Shown one piece after another: positions 6,550 through 14,818 of a DNA stretch of 29,324 nt. The notes below the pieces were generated by a model, which was not told where the DNA came from, did no database searches, and worked only from the letters and a program-made list of their open reading frames with translations. The stretch comes from a virus, in the IMG/VR virus record IMGVR_UViG_3300005617_000735, positions 1-29,324 of that record. One strand, given 5' to 3'. Position 1 is the stretch's first letter; each line of letters opens with the position of its first letter. The translations under genes and the position numbers were made by a program.

Positions 6550-6809
6550 TGCTGAAGCTGAAAGATACTGTGAAAAGTTTCATGACAAAGGAAGTATACG
6601 GAGCTGCAGGGGAACCGGTTTTAATAATTGTGGAGCGTGGCAATGTGGTAATAGTGGAAAGTTTGAAAGGAGACCGGTTCCCCACTTTAAAAGCAAATCT
6701 CACTGAAGAAAATGTGGAAGTAAAACCATCAGTTGAAACACCGGTAGTTCCTGAGAAGAAAACAAAACCGGTAAAATCAAATACTCAAAGCACAAACACA
6801 CTTTTTTAA
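6549..6809 (+). CDS. Hypothetical protein, 86 aa, in recombination operon
   Basis: Starts on the last base of the previous stop codon (TAATG), a tight coupling. The first 60 residues alternate hydrophobic and charged residues in short strands (PVLIIVERGNVVIVESLKGDRF), suggesting a small beta domain. The last 25 are Pro/Lys/Thr-rich and look disordered (VVPEKKTKPVKSNTQ), ending NTLF. No family is recognised. Position suggests an accessory factor for the nuclease-motor or Erf. Confidence 0.72.
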   Translation: MLKLKDTVKSFMTKEVYGAAGEPVLIIVERGNVVIVESLKGDRFPTLKANLTEENVEVKPSVETPVVPEKKTKPVKSNTQSTNTLF

Positions 6810-7193
6810 ATGGCATCACATTTTTTACCAATAGACAAAGCCCAGGATGGGACCATTAAAAACGGTAAGGCTTTGCGTGCAATATTCGACGTGCTTCCGG
6901 TTGGTTTATCCATGATGGAAATAACGATTGTCAACAGGCATAGCAGGCAGTCTGATGGGTATTATTTCAAAGTGGTTCTTTCATTCGTTCAGCGTGGTTT
7001 AAAGGCTCTGGGCCACGATGATATACAGGATGTATATGATGCGCATCAGTTCTGTAAAAAGCTTTTTAATAAAGGCAAAACTACTTCAGATATGAATGAC
7101 GCGGATTTCAATAATTACGTAGAACGAGTTTGCAAGTTTGCTGCCGAAGAGCTTAAAGAAACCATTCCTGAACCTAAAAAGTTTGTGTCATGA
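6810..7193 (+). CDS. NinB/Orf-like recombination mediator candidate
   Basis: 127 residues beginning one base after the previous stop. The middle (MEITIVNRHSRQSDGYYFKVVLSFVQRGLKALGH) has the pattern 'strand, R-x-x-S-x-x-Q, aromatic helix' seen in NinB/Orf-type proteins, in which a signature near R-S-x-x-Q-N begins the helical part. The C-terminal half is helical and acidic (NYVERVCKFAAEELKETIPEP). NinB/Orf replaces RecFOR functions by loading on SSB-coated single strands. Placement between the Erf/nuclease genes and an HNH gene fits, but the match is by pattern only, and the protein could be an unrelated small phage protein. Confidence 0.5.
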   Translation: MASHFLPIDKAQDGTIKNGKALRAIFDVLPVGLSMMEITIVNRHSRQSDGYYFKVVLSFVQRGLKALGHDDIQDVYDAHQFCKKLFNKGKTTSDMNDADFNNYVERVCKFAAEELKETIPEPKKFVS

Positions 7194-7549
7194 TTGAATG
7201 TGAATGGCCAACCTGCCGGCAGGAGGCTACCCATGGAAAGCTTTGCTATAGCCATTGGCGGCAATATGGAAAGACATCGATGGTTGATAAGCCAGTGGTA
7301 GATGAAAAGGAACGGCAGAAACTATTCAGGAAAGCCAGGGCGGAAAAGTTAAAACAAAACCCAAACTGTGAAGTAGAGGGTTGCAATGAACGGGCAGCAG
7401 AGGTTCATCATAAGCGCGGAAGGATTGGAGAATTTCTTTATCTCATTAAGCACATGCTAAGCACCTGTAGGAAGCATCACAAACAAATAGAGAAAGATCC
7501 CAAATGGGCAAAGGCTAACGGATATTCTGAAAGCCGGTTATCAAAATAA
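7190..7549 (+). CDS. HNH-type zinc protein (NinG/HNH nuclease-like)
   Basis: 119 residues with two metal-binding clusters: C4, C9, C19, H22 in the N-terminal part (CEWPTC...LCYSH), and C60, C65 followed by EVHHKRG (H73, H74), then C93-x-x-H96-H97. The second cluster, with AAEVHHKRGR...CRKHHKQIEKDPKWA, is a typical phage HNH endonuclease core. A linker of about 35 charged residues joins them. Phage HNH proteins of this kind cut DNA during recombination or packaging; the position in the recombination operon (4-base overlap with the previous gene) favours the first. Cleavage specificity cannot be told. Confidence 0.68.
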   Translation: MIECEWPTCRQEATHGKLCYSHWRQYGKTSMVDKPVVDEKERQKLFRKARAEKLKQNPNCEVEGCNERAAEVHHKRGRIGEFLYLIKHMLSTCRKHHKQIEKDPKWAKANGYSESRLSK

Positions 7550-7574
7550 ATCATCATCAATTAAAAAAAGAAGC

Positions 7575-9068
7575 ATGAAGACCTTAAAAGACTTCACCCC
7601 GGAAATCCAGGCTAAAATACCTGAATACATTAAAAATTATACTGCCGGTATATATGACGGCGGGCGTTACAAATCATTTGAGTTATCAAAGGCTGAGGCG
7701 CATGTTAACTGGAATTATGAAACTTCCGGCTATAAAAAACCAGTAGTAATAGTTGCGGAAAACCCAAAAGAAATGCAAGTTTTTTTCAATTGGATAAAAG
7801 CTAACAAAGAATTTCAGCTTCCGCTTTACCTTCTTTATGCCGCAAAAAACAATATAGAACTACCGAAGATAGAGGACTCACAGCTTGACTCACAGCTTCG
7901 CTCACAGCTTGGCTCACAGCTTCGCTCACAGCTTTACTCACAGCTTGACTCACAGCTTGACTCACAGCTTGACTCACAGCTTGACTCACAGCTTCGCTCA
8001 CAGCTTGACTCACAGCTTGACTCACAGCTTGACTCACAGCTTCGCTCACAGCTTGACTCACAGCTTCGCTCACAGCTTGGCTCACAGCTTGACTCACAGC
8101 TTCGCTCACAGCTTCGCTCACAGCTTGACTCACAGCTTGACTCACAGCTTGACTCACAGCTTGACTCACAGCTTGACTCACAGCTTGACTCACAGCTTCG
8201 CGTGGTAAATTCTTACGGCCTATTTACATGCGATATATACTCAAACGTGTACGCCGCGTGGTTCAAGTTCATGAAAGATGAATTTAAGCTTGATAGCAAG
8301 ATTGGTGTAATGCTGGACCAGTGGGATGCGCTTTATAAGGAGTCAGATATCTACACTGCAGTGTTTTCTGAACTGGTTTGTGTTGTCTGCAAATACCCAA
8401 AGCAAATACATGTAGATGAAGAAAAAAGATTGCACAGTGTGACCAGCCAGGCTGTTGAATGGGGGAACTCCACTGAATTAACCAAATGGGATTGCCATTA
8501 TATACATGGCGTTCTTATCGAACCTGCCTTATTTGAAAAGCTTTCCAGCAAAGAATTAACATTTGAGGACTGGGCAAAAGAGGAGAACGAAGAAATTAAA
8601 TCTGCCATGCTCGCTTTCATGGAAGAAAGATGGGGTGCCGAATTTCTGTTCAGATTTATTTCAAAACACCTAAAGGAGGTAAATACCTATACCGATAAAA
8701 AGGATGAAAGATACCTGGAAGGCACAACCAAAGGAATGAACATCGGTGTGTATACCCTCTTTAAAGGCAGAGTGAATGATATCGATATGGCATTTGTAAG
8801 ATGCTATTGCCCTTCTACTGACAGATTGTTTTTCTTGTCTGTCAGCCCGACTAATACAAATGCAAAGGATGCAATTGCCAGCCTATATCGCGTTCCATCA
8901 AAACTCGTCAAATACATAAAAAGCATATCAAGGCAGGGTGAACGTTATTTCACTGTTTTCACAGATGAGGGCAATAAAGTGTTGGACAATCTCACCAAAC
9001 CTGAAATCGAAGATTTAAAAAGCATTACAGGTAAAGAATATTTCTCTCTCATGACTTACGAATATTAA
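7575..9068 (+). CDS. Protein with 27 tandem X-Ser-Gln-Leu repeats (DUF6745-like architecture)
   Basis: 497 residues in three parts: an N-terminal domain (1-100) ending in a helix, a 108-residue block of 27 tetrapeptides of form [D/R/G/Y]-S-Q-L (residues 101-208), and a 290-residue C-terminal domain with conserved-looking blocks (WDCHYIHGVLIEPALF, FVRCYCPSTDRLFFLSVSP, AKDAIASLYRVP). The overall plan, with a central tetrapeptide-repeat tract between conserved ends, recalls DUF6745 proteins (repeats such as R-D-Q-V), a match from memory only. No catalytic motif or signal peptide is visible. The repeat is encoded by a 12-base DNA unit, so copy number can change without frameshift. Function unknown. 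Confidence 0.8.
   Translation: MKTLKDFTPEIQAKIPEYIKNYTAGIYDGGRYKSFELSKAEAHVNWNYETSGYKKPVVIVAENPKEMQVFFNWIKANKEFQLPLYLLYAAKNNIELPKIEDSQLDSQLRSQLGSQLRSQLYSQLDSQLDSQLDSQLDSQLRSQLDSQLDSQLDSQLRSQLDSQLRSQLGSQLDSQLRSQLRSQLDSQLDSQLDSQLDSQLDSQLDSQLRVVNSYGLFTCDIYSNVYAAWFKFMKDEFKLDSKIGVMLDQWDALYKESDIYTAVFSELVCVVCKYPKQIHVDEEKRLHSVTSQAVEWGNSTELTKWDCHYIHGVLIEPALFEKLSSKELTFEDWAKEENEEIKSAMLAFMEERWGAEFLFRFISKHLKEVNTYTDKKDERYLEGTTKGMNIGVYTLFKGRVNDIDMAFVRCYCPSTDRLFFLSVSPTNTNAKDAIASLYRVPSKLVKYIKSISRQGERYFTVFTDEGNKVLDNLTKPEIEDLKSITGKEYFSLMTYEY
7875..8198 (+). repeat. Tandem repeat, 27 units of 12 bp
   Basis: Twenty-seven consecutive 12-base units, consensus GACTCACAGCTT, with no insertions. Bases 3-12 (CTCACAGCTT) are identical in every unit; only the first two bases vary, giving codons GAC (17 times), CGC (7), GGC (2) and TAC (1). 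Units 22-27 are six identical GAC units. It lies inside the coding frame 7575-9068 and encodes X-S-Q-L tetrapeptides. Confidence 0.97.
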
Positions 9069-9087
9069 ACTTTTAAAATATAATACA

Positions 9088-9324
9088 ATGCAAAAGACAA
9101 TCAAAAAAGTAAACGTAGCACCATCATCAACTCATGGCCATTTTGTGACTGGTGCAGAAAAAGTAATTGACCTGGATATCGTAAATGAAACCTTTCGCGT
9201 AGAAGGTGAAAGCACGCTGACCTCTGCTAATCACACAACGCTTAAACAAAAAGAAGGTGGATTAATCACCTGTCAGGTTGTTGTAGACCCTTTCACGGGA
9301 GCTTTCAACAAATCCAAAGATTAA
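9088..9324 (+). CDS. Hypothetical protein, 78 aa
   Basis: 78 residues of unrecognised family, rich in short hydrophobic strands and small polar residues (KVIDLDIVNETFRVEG, GGLITCQVVVDPFTGAF). No cysteine cluster, signal peptide or membrane segment. It follows the repeat protein after 19 bases with an A-rich leader (AAAATATAATACA), and ends just before a terminator-like hairpin at 9330-9346. The strand-rich composition and simple length suggest a small beta protein; function unknown. Confidence 0.65.
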   Translation: MQKTIKKVNVAPSSTHGHFVTGAEKVIDLDIVNETFRVEGESTLTSANHTTLKQKEGGLITCQVVVDPFTGAFNKSKD

Positions 9325-9329
9325 TTGCC

Positions 9330-9352
9330 GGCCGGGAAGACCGGCCATTTCT
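9330..9352 (+). terminator. Terminator-like hairpin
   Basis: GGCCGG (9330-9335) pairs with CCGGCC (9341-9346) around loop GAAGA, followed by ATTTCTT. The T tract is interrupted, so partial termination between the early and modification genes is likely. Confidence 0.6.
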
Positions 9353-9412
9353 TACCCGCTTATACTCCGTGCCTCATTGAGAATTATTTTTTAATAAAAT
9401 CAATTCAACAAA

Positions 9413-10255
9413 ATGAGCGATATCAAAATCTTACAAGTAAAACTCATCAAGCAAGGTGAGGGCCTGGAACTTTCTTTCCGGAACAACGAAGGCGTTGTTT
9501 CCAATGACGGCAAAGAATGCAAGGAGGCAGTACACCCTGACCTGGTGAAAGCAGTTAACGCATTGTGCCCGCACATCGCTATCCATACAGACTATCTCTC
9601 TGAAAAAGACGCCATGAAGCGTGAGAACCTGACGCCATGGATTTGCACAGGTTATTCATGGAATCAAAAAGAAACCGGTATTACACTCACCGGTGTAAGA
9701 TCTACCTCCCGCGGTAAATCTGTGGTGCTTAATATCATGCTTCCCATGGAAGGCGAATCAGCAGAGGAATATACGCTACAGAAAACTTTTTTAAAAGCCA
9801 TTAAGGTTATTGAATTTGAAGTAGGCGAATATCTGGCCGGTCGAAAAAAGGCGCAAGGGAATCTCTTTAATGAAGAGAATGACGGCAAAATGAAGACAGT
9901 CACCAATATGAAAATTGCCGCTCCCGATGAAACAGGCATGACCGGCGAAGGAAAAGAATTCGCACCAAATGAATACGTAGACGAGTTTAACAAAACTGCT
10001 GCGCTGCGTAAAGCTGGCAAGGTTACGCCCCTTAAAAAAGCACGTGGCAAAAAGAAACTGGACCAGCCATCTGAAGACAAAGAATACACTCCCCAGGAGC
10101 TGGAAGCACATATTGCATCACGCAAGAAAAAGCCAGGCGGTAAATCTCCTCGTGGAGCTAAACAGACAGTAAAAAAAAATCATCTGGGGCAGGAGCTTTC
10201 TGATAGCGCACTTCCTGTATCAGACGAAGACCTCAAGAACGCCAGTAAAAAATAA
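9413..10255 (+). CDS. Hypothetical phage protein with basic C-terminal tail, 280 aa
   Basis: The first 140 residues are a compact alpha/beta part (KILQVKLIKQGEGLELSFRNNEG...HIAIHTDYL...WICTGYSWNQKETGITLTGV) with a short AQGNLFNEEN turn after it. The last 130 residues are Lys-rich and probably disordered (PLKKARGKKK, ASRKKKPGGKSPRGAK), a nucleic-acid-binding type of tail. No catalytic motif is recognised. The gene stands between a terminator-like hairpin and the cytosine methyltransferase, and its start is preceded by an A-rich leader. A DNA-binding or single-strand-associated role is inference from composition. Confidence 0.7.
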   Translation: MSDIKILQVKLIKQGEGLELSFRNNEGVVSNDGKECKEAVHPDLVKAVNALCPHIAIHTDYLSEKDAMKRENLTPWICTGYSWNQKETGITLTGVRSTSRGKSVVLNIMLPMEGESAEEYTLQKTFLKAIKVIEFEVGEYLAGRKKAQGNLFNEENDGKMKTVTNMKIAAPDETGMTGEGKEFAPNEYVDEFNKTAALRKAGKVTPLKKARGKKKLDQPSEDKEYTPQELEAHIASRKKKPGGKSPRGAKQTVKKNHLGQELSDSALPVSDEDLKNASKK

Positions 10256-10266
10256 CCAAAAACACG

Positions 10267-11952
10267 ATGGGCAGGAAGAAAAGTTTTATAACAGTAACGG
10301 ACCAATTCTGCGGCGCCGGCGGAAGCAGTCAGGGGGTGCGCAGATTGGCAGAAAGAAAGAACGGAGGGTTAGAGGTTACCCTGGCCATGAATCATTGGAA
10401 ACTGGCCATAGAAACACACAATACAAACTTCCCGGATACGCATCATGATTGCACAGATATCAGCGCATGTGACCCGCGCCGATATCCTTCTACTGATATT
10501 TTAATAACATCTCCTGAATGCACCACACATTCACCAGCTGGGGGGAACAGGCATAAAGTTGTTAAAAACCAGATGGACCTATTTGATAAAGGCACTATCG
10601 ATGCAGCCACAGAAAGAAGCCGTGCAACCATGTGGGATGTATGCAGATTTACTGAATATCATAAATACAACGCCATCATTGTTGAGAATGTGGTTGAAGC
10701 CAAGACCAGGTGGCCGTTGTTTGATGTGTGGTTGACCGCCATGTTTACCCTGGGGTATAATCATAAATGTGTCTATCTGAATTCAATGCATTGCCACCCA
10801 ACGCCACAAAGCAGGGACCGGATGTATATTGTTTTCTGGAAGAAAGGGAACAGGGCGCCAATGCTTGATTACACCCCTGTAGCCCATTGTCCTGATTGTG
10901 GAAAAAATGTTAATGCCATCCAGACATGGAAGCAATCGGACAAGCGATTTGGAAAGTATAAACAACAATATGTGTATTGCTGTCCGGTACACGGTAAAAA
11001 GGTTGAGCCTTATTATTATGCCGCTTTCAATTGTATTGACTGGTCTGATATAGGCATCCGCATTGGTGATAGAAAAAAGCCGCTATCTGAAAATACAGTT
11101 ACCAGAATAAAGTACGGATTAAATAAGTATGGTTCAGAGCCTTTCCAGGTTCAGACAGTAAATGGCGGCGAGCACGTGCATAGGACCAGAGCTTTATTGG
11201 AACCATCTTTTACACATACCACTTTGCAATCACAAGGCTTCATTATTGATGATAAGCATACAACAGGAATTGATTATCGTGTAAATCCAATATCCGGGAG
11301 ATTACCAACACTCACGACGGACCACCGGCTAAAACTTATCACGCCTTTTGTTATTCAAAATGAAAATGCCAGTCAAAAAGGATATGTACGTTCTGTAGGC
11401 GAAGCCCTGCAAACACAGAATACCAGGCAAAGCATGTCAGTGGTTACACCGCAGATAGTAGCAAATTATTCACCAGGCTATACGAAGCCTGCAAACGAAC
11501 CATTACCAAGTATTACTTGCGCCGACCATAACGCCTTATTGACACCCCCATTTATTACAGAATACTATGGAACTGGTAAAGCAAAGCCGATTACAGACCC
11601 AGCTATATCAGTAACTGCGCAAGGCAATAAGCATGGATTAGTTACAACAGAAACGTGGAATTCTTTCATCGCTCAATATTATGGTGGTAGTAATTGTACC
11701 ACCGATATCACTGAAGCTGTCGGTTGCGTGACAACAAACGACCGGTCAGGCCTGGTAAGTTATCAGCAACCAAACATTGAAGATTGTTATTACAGAATGT
11801 TGAAGCCACCGGAAATAAAATTGGCAATGGCTTTTGACAAAGACTATATAATTCTTGGCAATGGGAAAGACCAGGTGAAGCAATGCGGTAACGCAGTTAC
11901 CCCACCGGCAATGGAATGGCTTATTGAACAGGTTGTAGCATCATTAAATTAA
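10267..11952 (+). CDS. C5-cytosine DNA methyltransferase, variant motif IV, zinc-ribbon insert
   Basis: 561 residues. Motif I FCGAGG at 14-19, catalytic motif IV as SPEC with C85, motif VI ENV at 140-142, motif VIII QSRDR at 181-185, and motifs IX/X near the end (QVKQCGNAVTPP). Between VIII and the C-terminal part lie C208-x-x-C211 and C238-C239-P-V-H, a probable zinc ribbon in or before the target recognition region. Motif IV has Glu where most C5 enzymes have Pro next to the catalytic Cys; a similar reading occurs in other phage enzymes I recall. The large C-terminal part has repeated segments (P-x-x-S-I/V-T-x-x-D/G) typical of long phage Dcm-like proteins. It would methylate phage and/or host DNA to evade restriction. 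Followed by a MazG-like gene 5 bases later. Confidence 0.86.
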   Translation: MGRKKSFITVTDQFCGAGGSSQGVRRLAERKNGGLEVTLAMNHWKLAIETHNTNFPDTHHDCTDISACDPRRYPSTDILITSPECTTHSPAGGNRHKVVKNQMDLFDKGTIDAATERSRATMWDVCRFTEYHKYNAIIVENVVEAKTRWPLFDVWLTAMFTLGYNHKCVYLNSMHCHPTPQSRDRMYIVFWKKGNRAPMLDYTPVAHCPDCGKNVNAIQTWKQSDKRFGKYKQQYVYCCPVHGKKVEPYYYAAFNCIDWSDIGIRIGDRKKPLSENTVTRIKYGLNKYGSEPFQVQTVNGGEHVHRTRALLEPSFTHTTLQSQGFIIDDKHTTGIDYRVNPISGRLPTLTTDHRLKLITPFVIQNENASQKGYVRSVGEALQTQNTRQSMSVVTPQIVANYSPGYTKPANEPLPSITCADHNALLTPPFITEYYGTGKAKPITDPAISVTAQGNKHGLVTTETWNSFIAQYYGGSNCTTDITEAVGCVTTNDRSGLVSYQQPNIEDCYYRMLKPPEIKLAMAFDKDYIILGNGKDQVKQCGNAVTPPAMEWLIEQVVASLN

Positions 11953-11957
11953 TTCGA

Positions 11958-12269
11958 ATGAAACGAAATGAAATATGGGCCGCTGTGGAATTGGAATTAC
12001 GCTCAGCCAAGAAAAAACACCCTAATTACCCGGACCACGTTTGTGGCCAGGCGGGGATAGTAGTCGAAGAGGCTGGTGAATTAATGAGGGCTGCATTGGA
12101 TTGGAAATATGGCCGTGCAGAGACACCTGAAGAGCAACACGGTCAGCTGATGGAAATGCAACAGGAAGCCATTCAAACCGCAGCTAGCTGCATCCGCTTC
12201 CTGGAGAACATAGGTAAAACAAAAACAAAGGCAGAAGAAGCGAAGGAACTCTCAACCGAATTACTATGA
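11958..12269 (+). CDS. MazG-like / NTP-pyrophosphatase family protein
   Basis: 103 residues. The core VVEEAGELMRAALDWKYG has the E-E-x-x-E signature of MazG-like nucleotide pyrophosphohydrolases, and a second helix EAIQTAASCIRFLENI fits the partner metal-binding position, although the usual ExxD is E-A-I-Q. MazG-type enzymes hydrolyse nucleoside triphosphates or ppGpp. In phages they are thought to alter nucleotide pools or the stringent response. The gene lies between two methyltransferases and overlaps the next by 4 bases, which suggests a link to DNA modification or base pool sanitation. Confidence 0.68.
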   Translation: MKRNEIWAAVELELRSAKKKHPNYPDHVCGQAGIVVEEAGELMRAALDWKYGRAETPEEQHGQLMEMQQEAIQTAASCIRFLENIGKTKTKAEEAKELSTELL

Positions 12270-14818
12270 TACCGTACGAACAGTTTTTACAGAATAAAGT
12301 GAAGCTTGCGCAGAGTACCGGTTTCTTAATTGAAGATTCCGATATCAGTCCATTTATTAAGCCTCACAATAGATTAATGGTAAAATGGCTGGTGAATGGT
12401 GGGCGCCGGGCTTGCTTTGCTGCATTTGGTTTACATAAGACGGTTACTCAGCTGGAGACATTGCGCTGCACATTATTGCATACAGGCGGCCGCGGGCTTA
12501 TCATTGCTCCTTTGGGAGTGAGACAAGAATTTATCAAAGATTCAGTTAATATTTTGAAATGGCCAACACCACCAAAGTTTATACGTCGGATTGAAGAAGC
12601 TGATGAGACTGGTATTTACATTACCAATTATGAAACGGTTCGTGACGGTAAACTTGACCCACGATTGTTTGATGCGGCTTCTCTTGACGAGGCTTCCATA
12701 CTCCGTGGTTTTGGTGGTTCAAAAACATTCCGTGAATTCATGCGACTATTCACCGGTGATGCCGGCCCGAACGGCAACCGTCGCGGCACGCAATGTGTCC
12801 CTTACCGATTCGTTGCCACTGCTACACCAAGCCCAAATGATTACATAGAGTTGCTGGCATACGCGGACTTTTTGGGAATAATGGATGTAAGCCAGGCTAA
12901 AACAAGGTTCTTCAAAAGAGACAGCACGCAGGCTGATAAACTCAAACTGCATGCACATAAAGAAGAAGAGTTCTGGTTATGGATGGCATCCTGGGCATTG
13001 TTTATATCAAAGCCTTCTGACCTTACGTGCAATATTGCTGATGATGAGGGTTACATTCTTCCACCCTTGGATGTTCGCTGGCATGAAATACCATCGGACC
13101 ATTCAACAGCTGGCGCTGAAAAGAACGGACAGCTGCGACTGTTGAAAAAAATAACGAGCGGTTTATCAGATTCAGCAAAAGAGAAACGCGAAAGTCTCCC
13201 TGCCAGGATTCAAAAAGTATTGGAACTCCGTGAAGAGAATTTATCCGCCCACCGAATTATCTGGCATGACTTAGAGAATGAAAGATATGCCATTGAAAAA
13301 TTATTGCCCGATTGTAAAACAGTTTATGGCAGTCAGCCCCTCGAGGACCGCGAAGAGATTGTCGCAGGATTTAGTAATGGTACCGTTGCAGAAATAGCCG
13401 GCAAACCTTCGATGATTGGTTCTGGTACCAACCTGCAGCGATATTGCTCCTGGTCCATTTATGCCGGCATAGGATTCAAATTCAACGATTTTATACAAAG
13501 CGTTCACAGGATTTACCGATTCCTTTCAGCGGGCCAGTGTCGCATTGATTTGATTTATACAGAAGCTGAACGGGACATCCGAAAACAGTTGGAACGCAAA
13601 TGGTCACAACACAATAAAATGGTTCAAAAAATGACAGACATCATACAAAATTTTGGTCTTTCACAGGTAGCAATGGCCAATCTCCTTACCCGTAAAATTG
13701 GTGTTGAAAGGATAGAAATCAACGGTGACCGATTCACCTGTGTACACAACGATGCAGTACTGGAAGCTAAACGGCTTGAAGAAAATAGTGTTGGCTTAAT
13801 TTTCTCTTCCATTCCTTTTTCAACGCAATACGAATATTCGCCCAACTATTCTGATTTTGGTCACTCGGACAACAATGATGAGTTCTTTAACCAGATGGAT
13901 TATTTAACCCCCGAGTTATTTAGATCTCTGCAGCCTGGGAGAATAGCAGCCATCCATGTAAAAGACCGGATTGTACCAGGTGGCATGACAGGCCTGGGCT
14001 TTCAAACCGTGTATCCGTTCCACATGAAAACATTCATTCATTATACAAAGCACGGCTTTCAATACCTGGGCATGAAAACCATTGTCACTGATGTGGTAAG
14101 GGAAAACAATCAAACATACCGGTTAGGCTGGACTGAGCAATGTAAGGATGGTAGCAAAATGGGAGTGGGTATGCCCGAATACCTCTTACTTTTCCGTAAG
14201 CCGCCAAGTGACACCAACAATGCATATGCTGATGTTCCTGTCGTAAAATCAAAAGATGATTACAGTCTATCCCGATGGCAAGTAGATGCGCATGGTTACA
14301 CTCGAAGCTCCGGCAATCGCAGACTGGATATTGATGAGCTGGTAGCCTTGCCGCATGACAAAATATTTAAAATATTTCGTGAGCATTCATTGAATGAAAT
14401 CTATGATTTTGAATACCATGTCAAAATCGGTGAAGCGCTGGCCGCTGAAGGAAAGCTACCGACCACGTTCATGCTATTGCAGCCGCAAAGCTGGAGTAAT
14501 GAAGTTTGGACTGACATCACCCGCATGCGGACGCTGAATGGTTCCCAATACAGTAAGGGTAAGGAAATGCATCTATGCCCTATGCAGCTGGATTTAGCTA
14601 CCAGGGTTATCACCCAATTTTCAAATGAAGGAGATATTGTTCTGGACCCGTTTGGTGGACTTATGACGGTACCATCGGAGGCTATTAAACTTGGCCGGTA
14701 TGGTATGGGCTTCGAGCTGAACCACAATTATTTTTTTGATGGTGTGGCTTATTGCAAGGCTGCTGAATCAGCAGTTAAAACGCCCACATTGTTTGACCTC
14801 ATAAATGAAGCATCCTGA
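12266..14818 (+). CDS. SF2/SNF2-like helicase fused to beta-class DNA methyltransferase
   Basis: 850 residues. N-terminal helicase: motif I-like AAFGLHKTVTQLE (K58, T59) where the normal Walker A glycine is His57, motif II DEAS (141-144), motif III ATATPSPND (184-192), and motif VI QSVHRIYR (411-418). C-terminal methyltransferase (about 490-850): motif IV SIPF (515-518) followed by TQYEYSPNYSDFG, and motif I LDPFGG (793-798) near the end, the order of beta-class N6-adenine or N4-cytosine enzymes. The usual SPPF/DPPY is SIPF. P1 DarB is a known helicase-methyltransferase fusion, in a different domain order, that protects incoming DNA; such a role is inference. The GLHKT motif suggests a reduced or altered ATPase. 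It overlaps the next helicase by one base (TGATG). Confidence 0.82.
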   Translation: MIPYEQFLQNKVKLAQSTGFLIEDSDISPFIKPHNRLMVKWLVNGGRRACFAAFGLHKTVTQLETLRCTLLHTGGRGLIIAPLGVRQEFIKDSVNILKWPTPPKFIRRIEEADETGIYITNYETVRDGKLDPRLFDAASLDEASILRGFGGSKTFREFMRLFTGDAGPNGNRRGTQCVPYRFVATATPSPNDYIELLAYADFLGIMDVSQAKTRFFKRDSTQADKLKLHAHKEEEFWLWMASWALFISKPSDLTCNIADDEGYILPPLDVRWHEIPSDHSTAGAEKNGQLRLLKKITSGLSDSAKEKRESLPARIQKVLELREENLSAHRIIWHDLENERYAIEKLLPDCKTVYGSQPLEDREEIVAGFSNGTVAEIAGKPSMIGSGTNLQRYCSWSIYAGIGFKFNDFIQSVHRIYRFLSAGQCRIDLIYTEAERDIRKQLERKWSQHNKMVQKMTDIIQNFGLSQVAMANLLTRKIGVERIEINGDRFTCVHNDAVLEAKRLEENSVGLIFSSIPFSTQYEYSPNYSDFGHSDNNDEFFNQMDYLTPELFRSLQPGRIAAIHVKDRIVPGGMTGLGFQTVYPFHMKTFIHYTKHGFQYLGMKTIVTDVVRENNQTYRLGWTEQCKDGSKMGVGMPEYLLLFRKPPSDTNNAYADVPVVKSKDDYSLSRWQVDAHGYTRSSGNRRLDIDELVALPHDKIFKIFREHSLNEIYDFEYHVKIGEALAAEGKLPTTFMLLQPQSWSNEVWTDITRMRTLNGSQYSKGKEMHLCPMQLDLATRVITQFSNEGDIVLDPFGGLMTVPSEAIKLGRYGMGFELNHNYFFDGVAYCKAAESAVKTPTLFDLINEAS

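Noticed and set aside
6786-6809. C-terminal QSTNTLF as a possible sliding-clamp binding motif
   Set aside because: Only a loose match to Q-x-x-L-x-F-type motifs at the end of a disordered tail; too weak to report.
7875-8198. Possible CRISPR array
   Set aside because: Units are contiguous with no spacers and lie in a coding frame.
7801-8208. Open frames on the minus strand (MSQAVSQ...) and in a second plus frame (THSL...) across the 12-bp tract
   Set aside because: A 12-base unit without stops is open in all frames; these frames add little beyond the repeat and lie inside the well-supported gene.
9664-10125. Leftward open frame of 153 codons
   Set aside because: Shadow of the gene at 9413-10255; rich in Ser and Cys with no recognisable domain.
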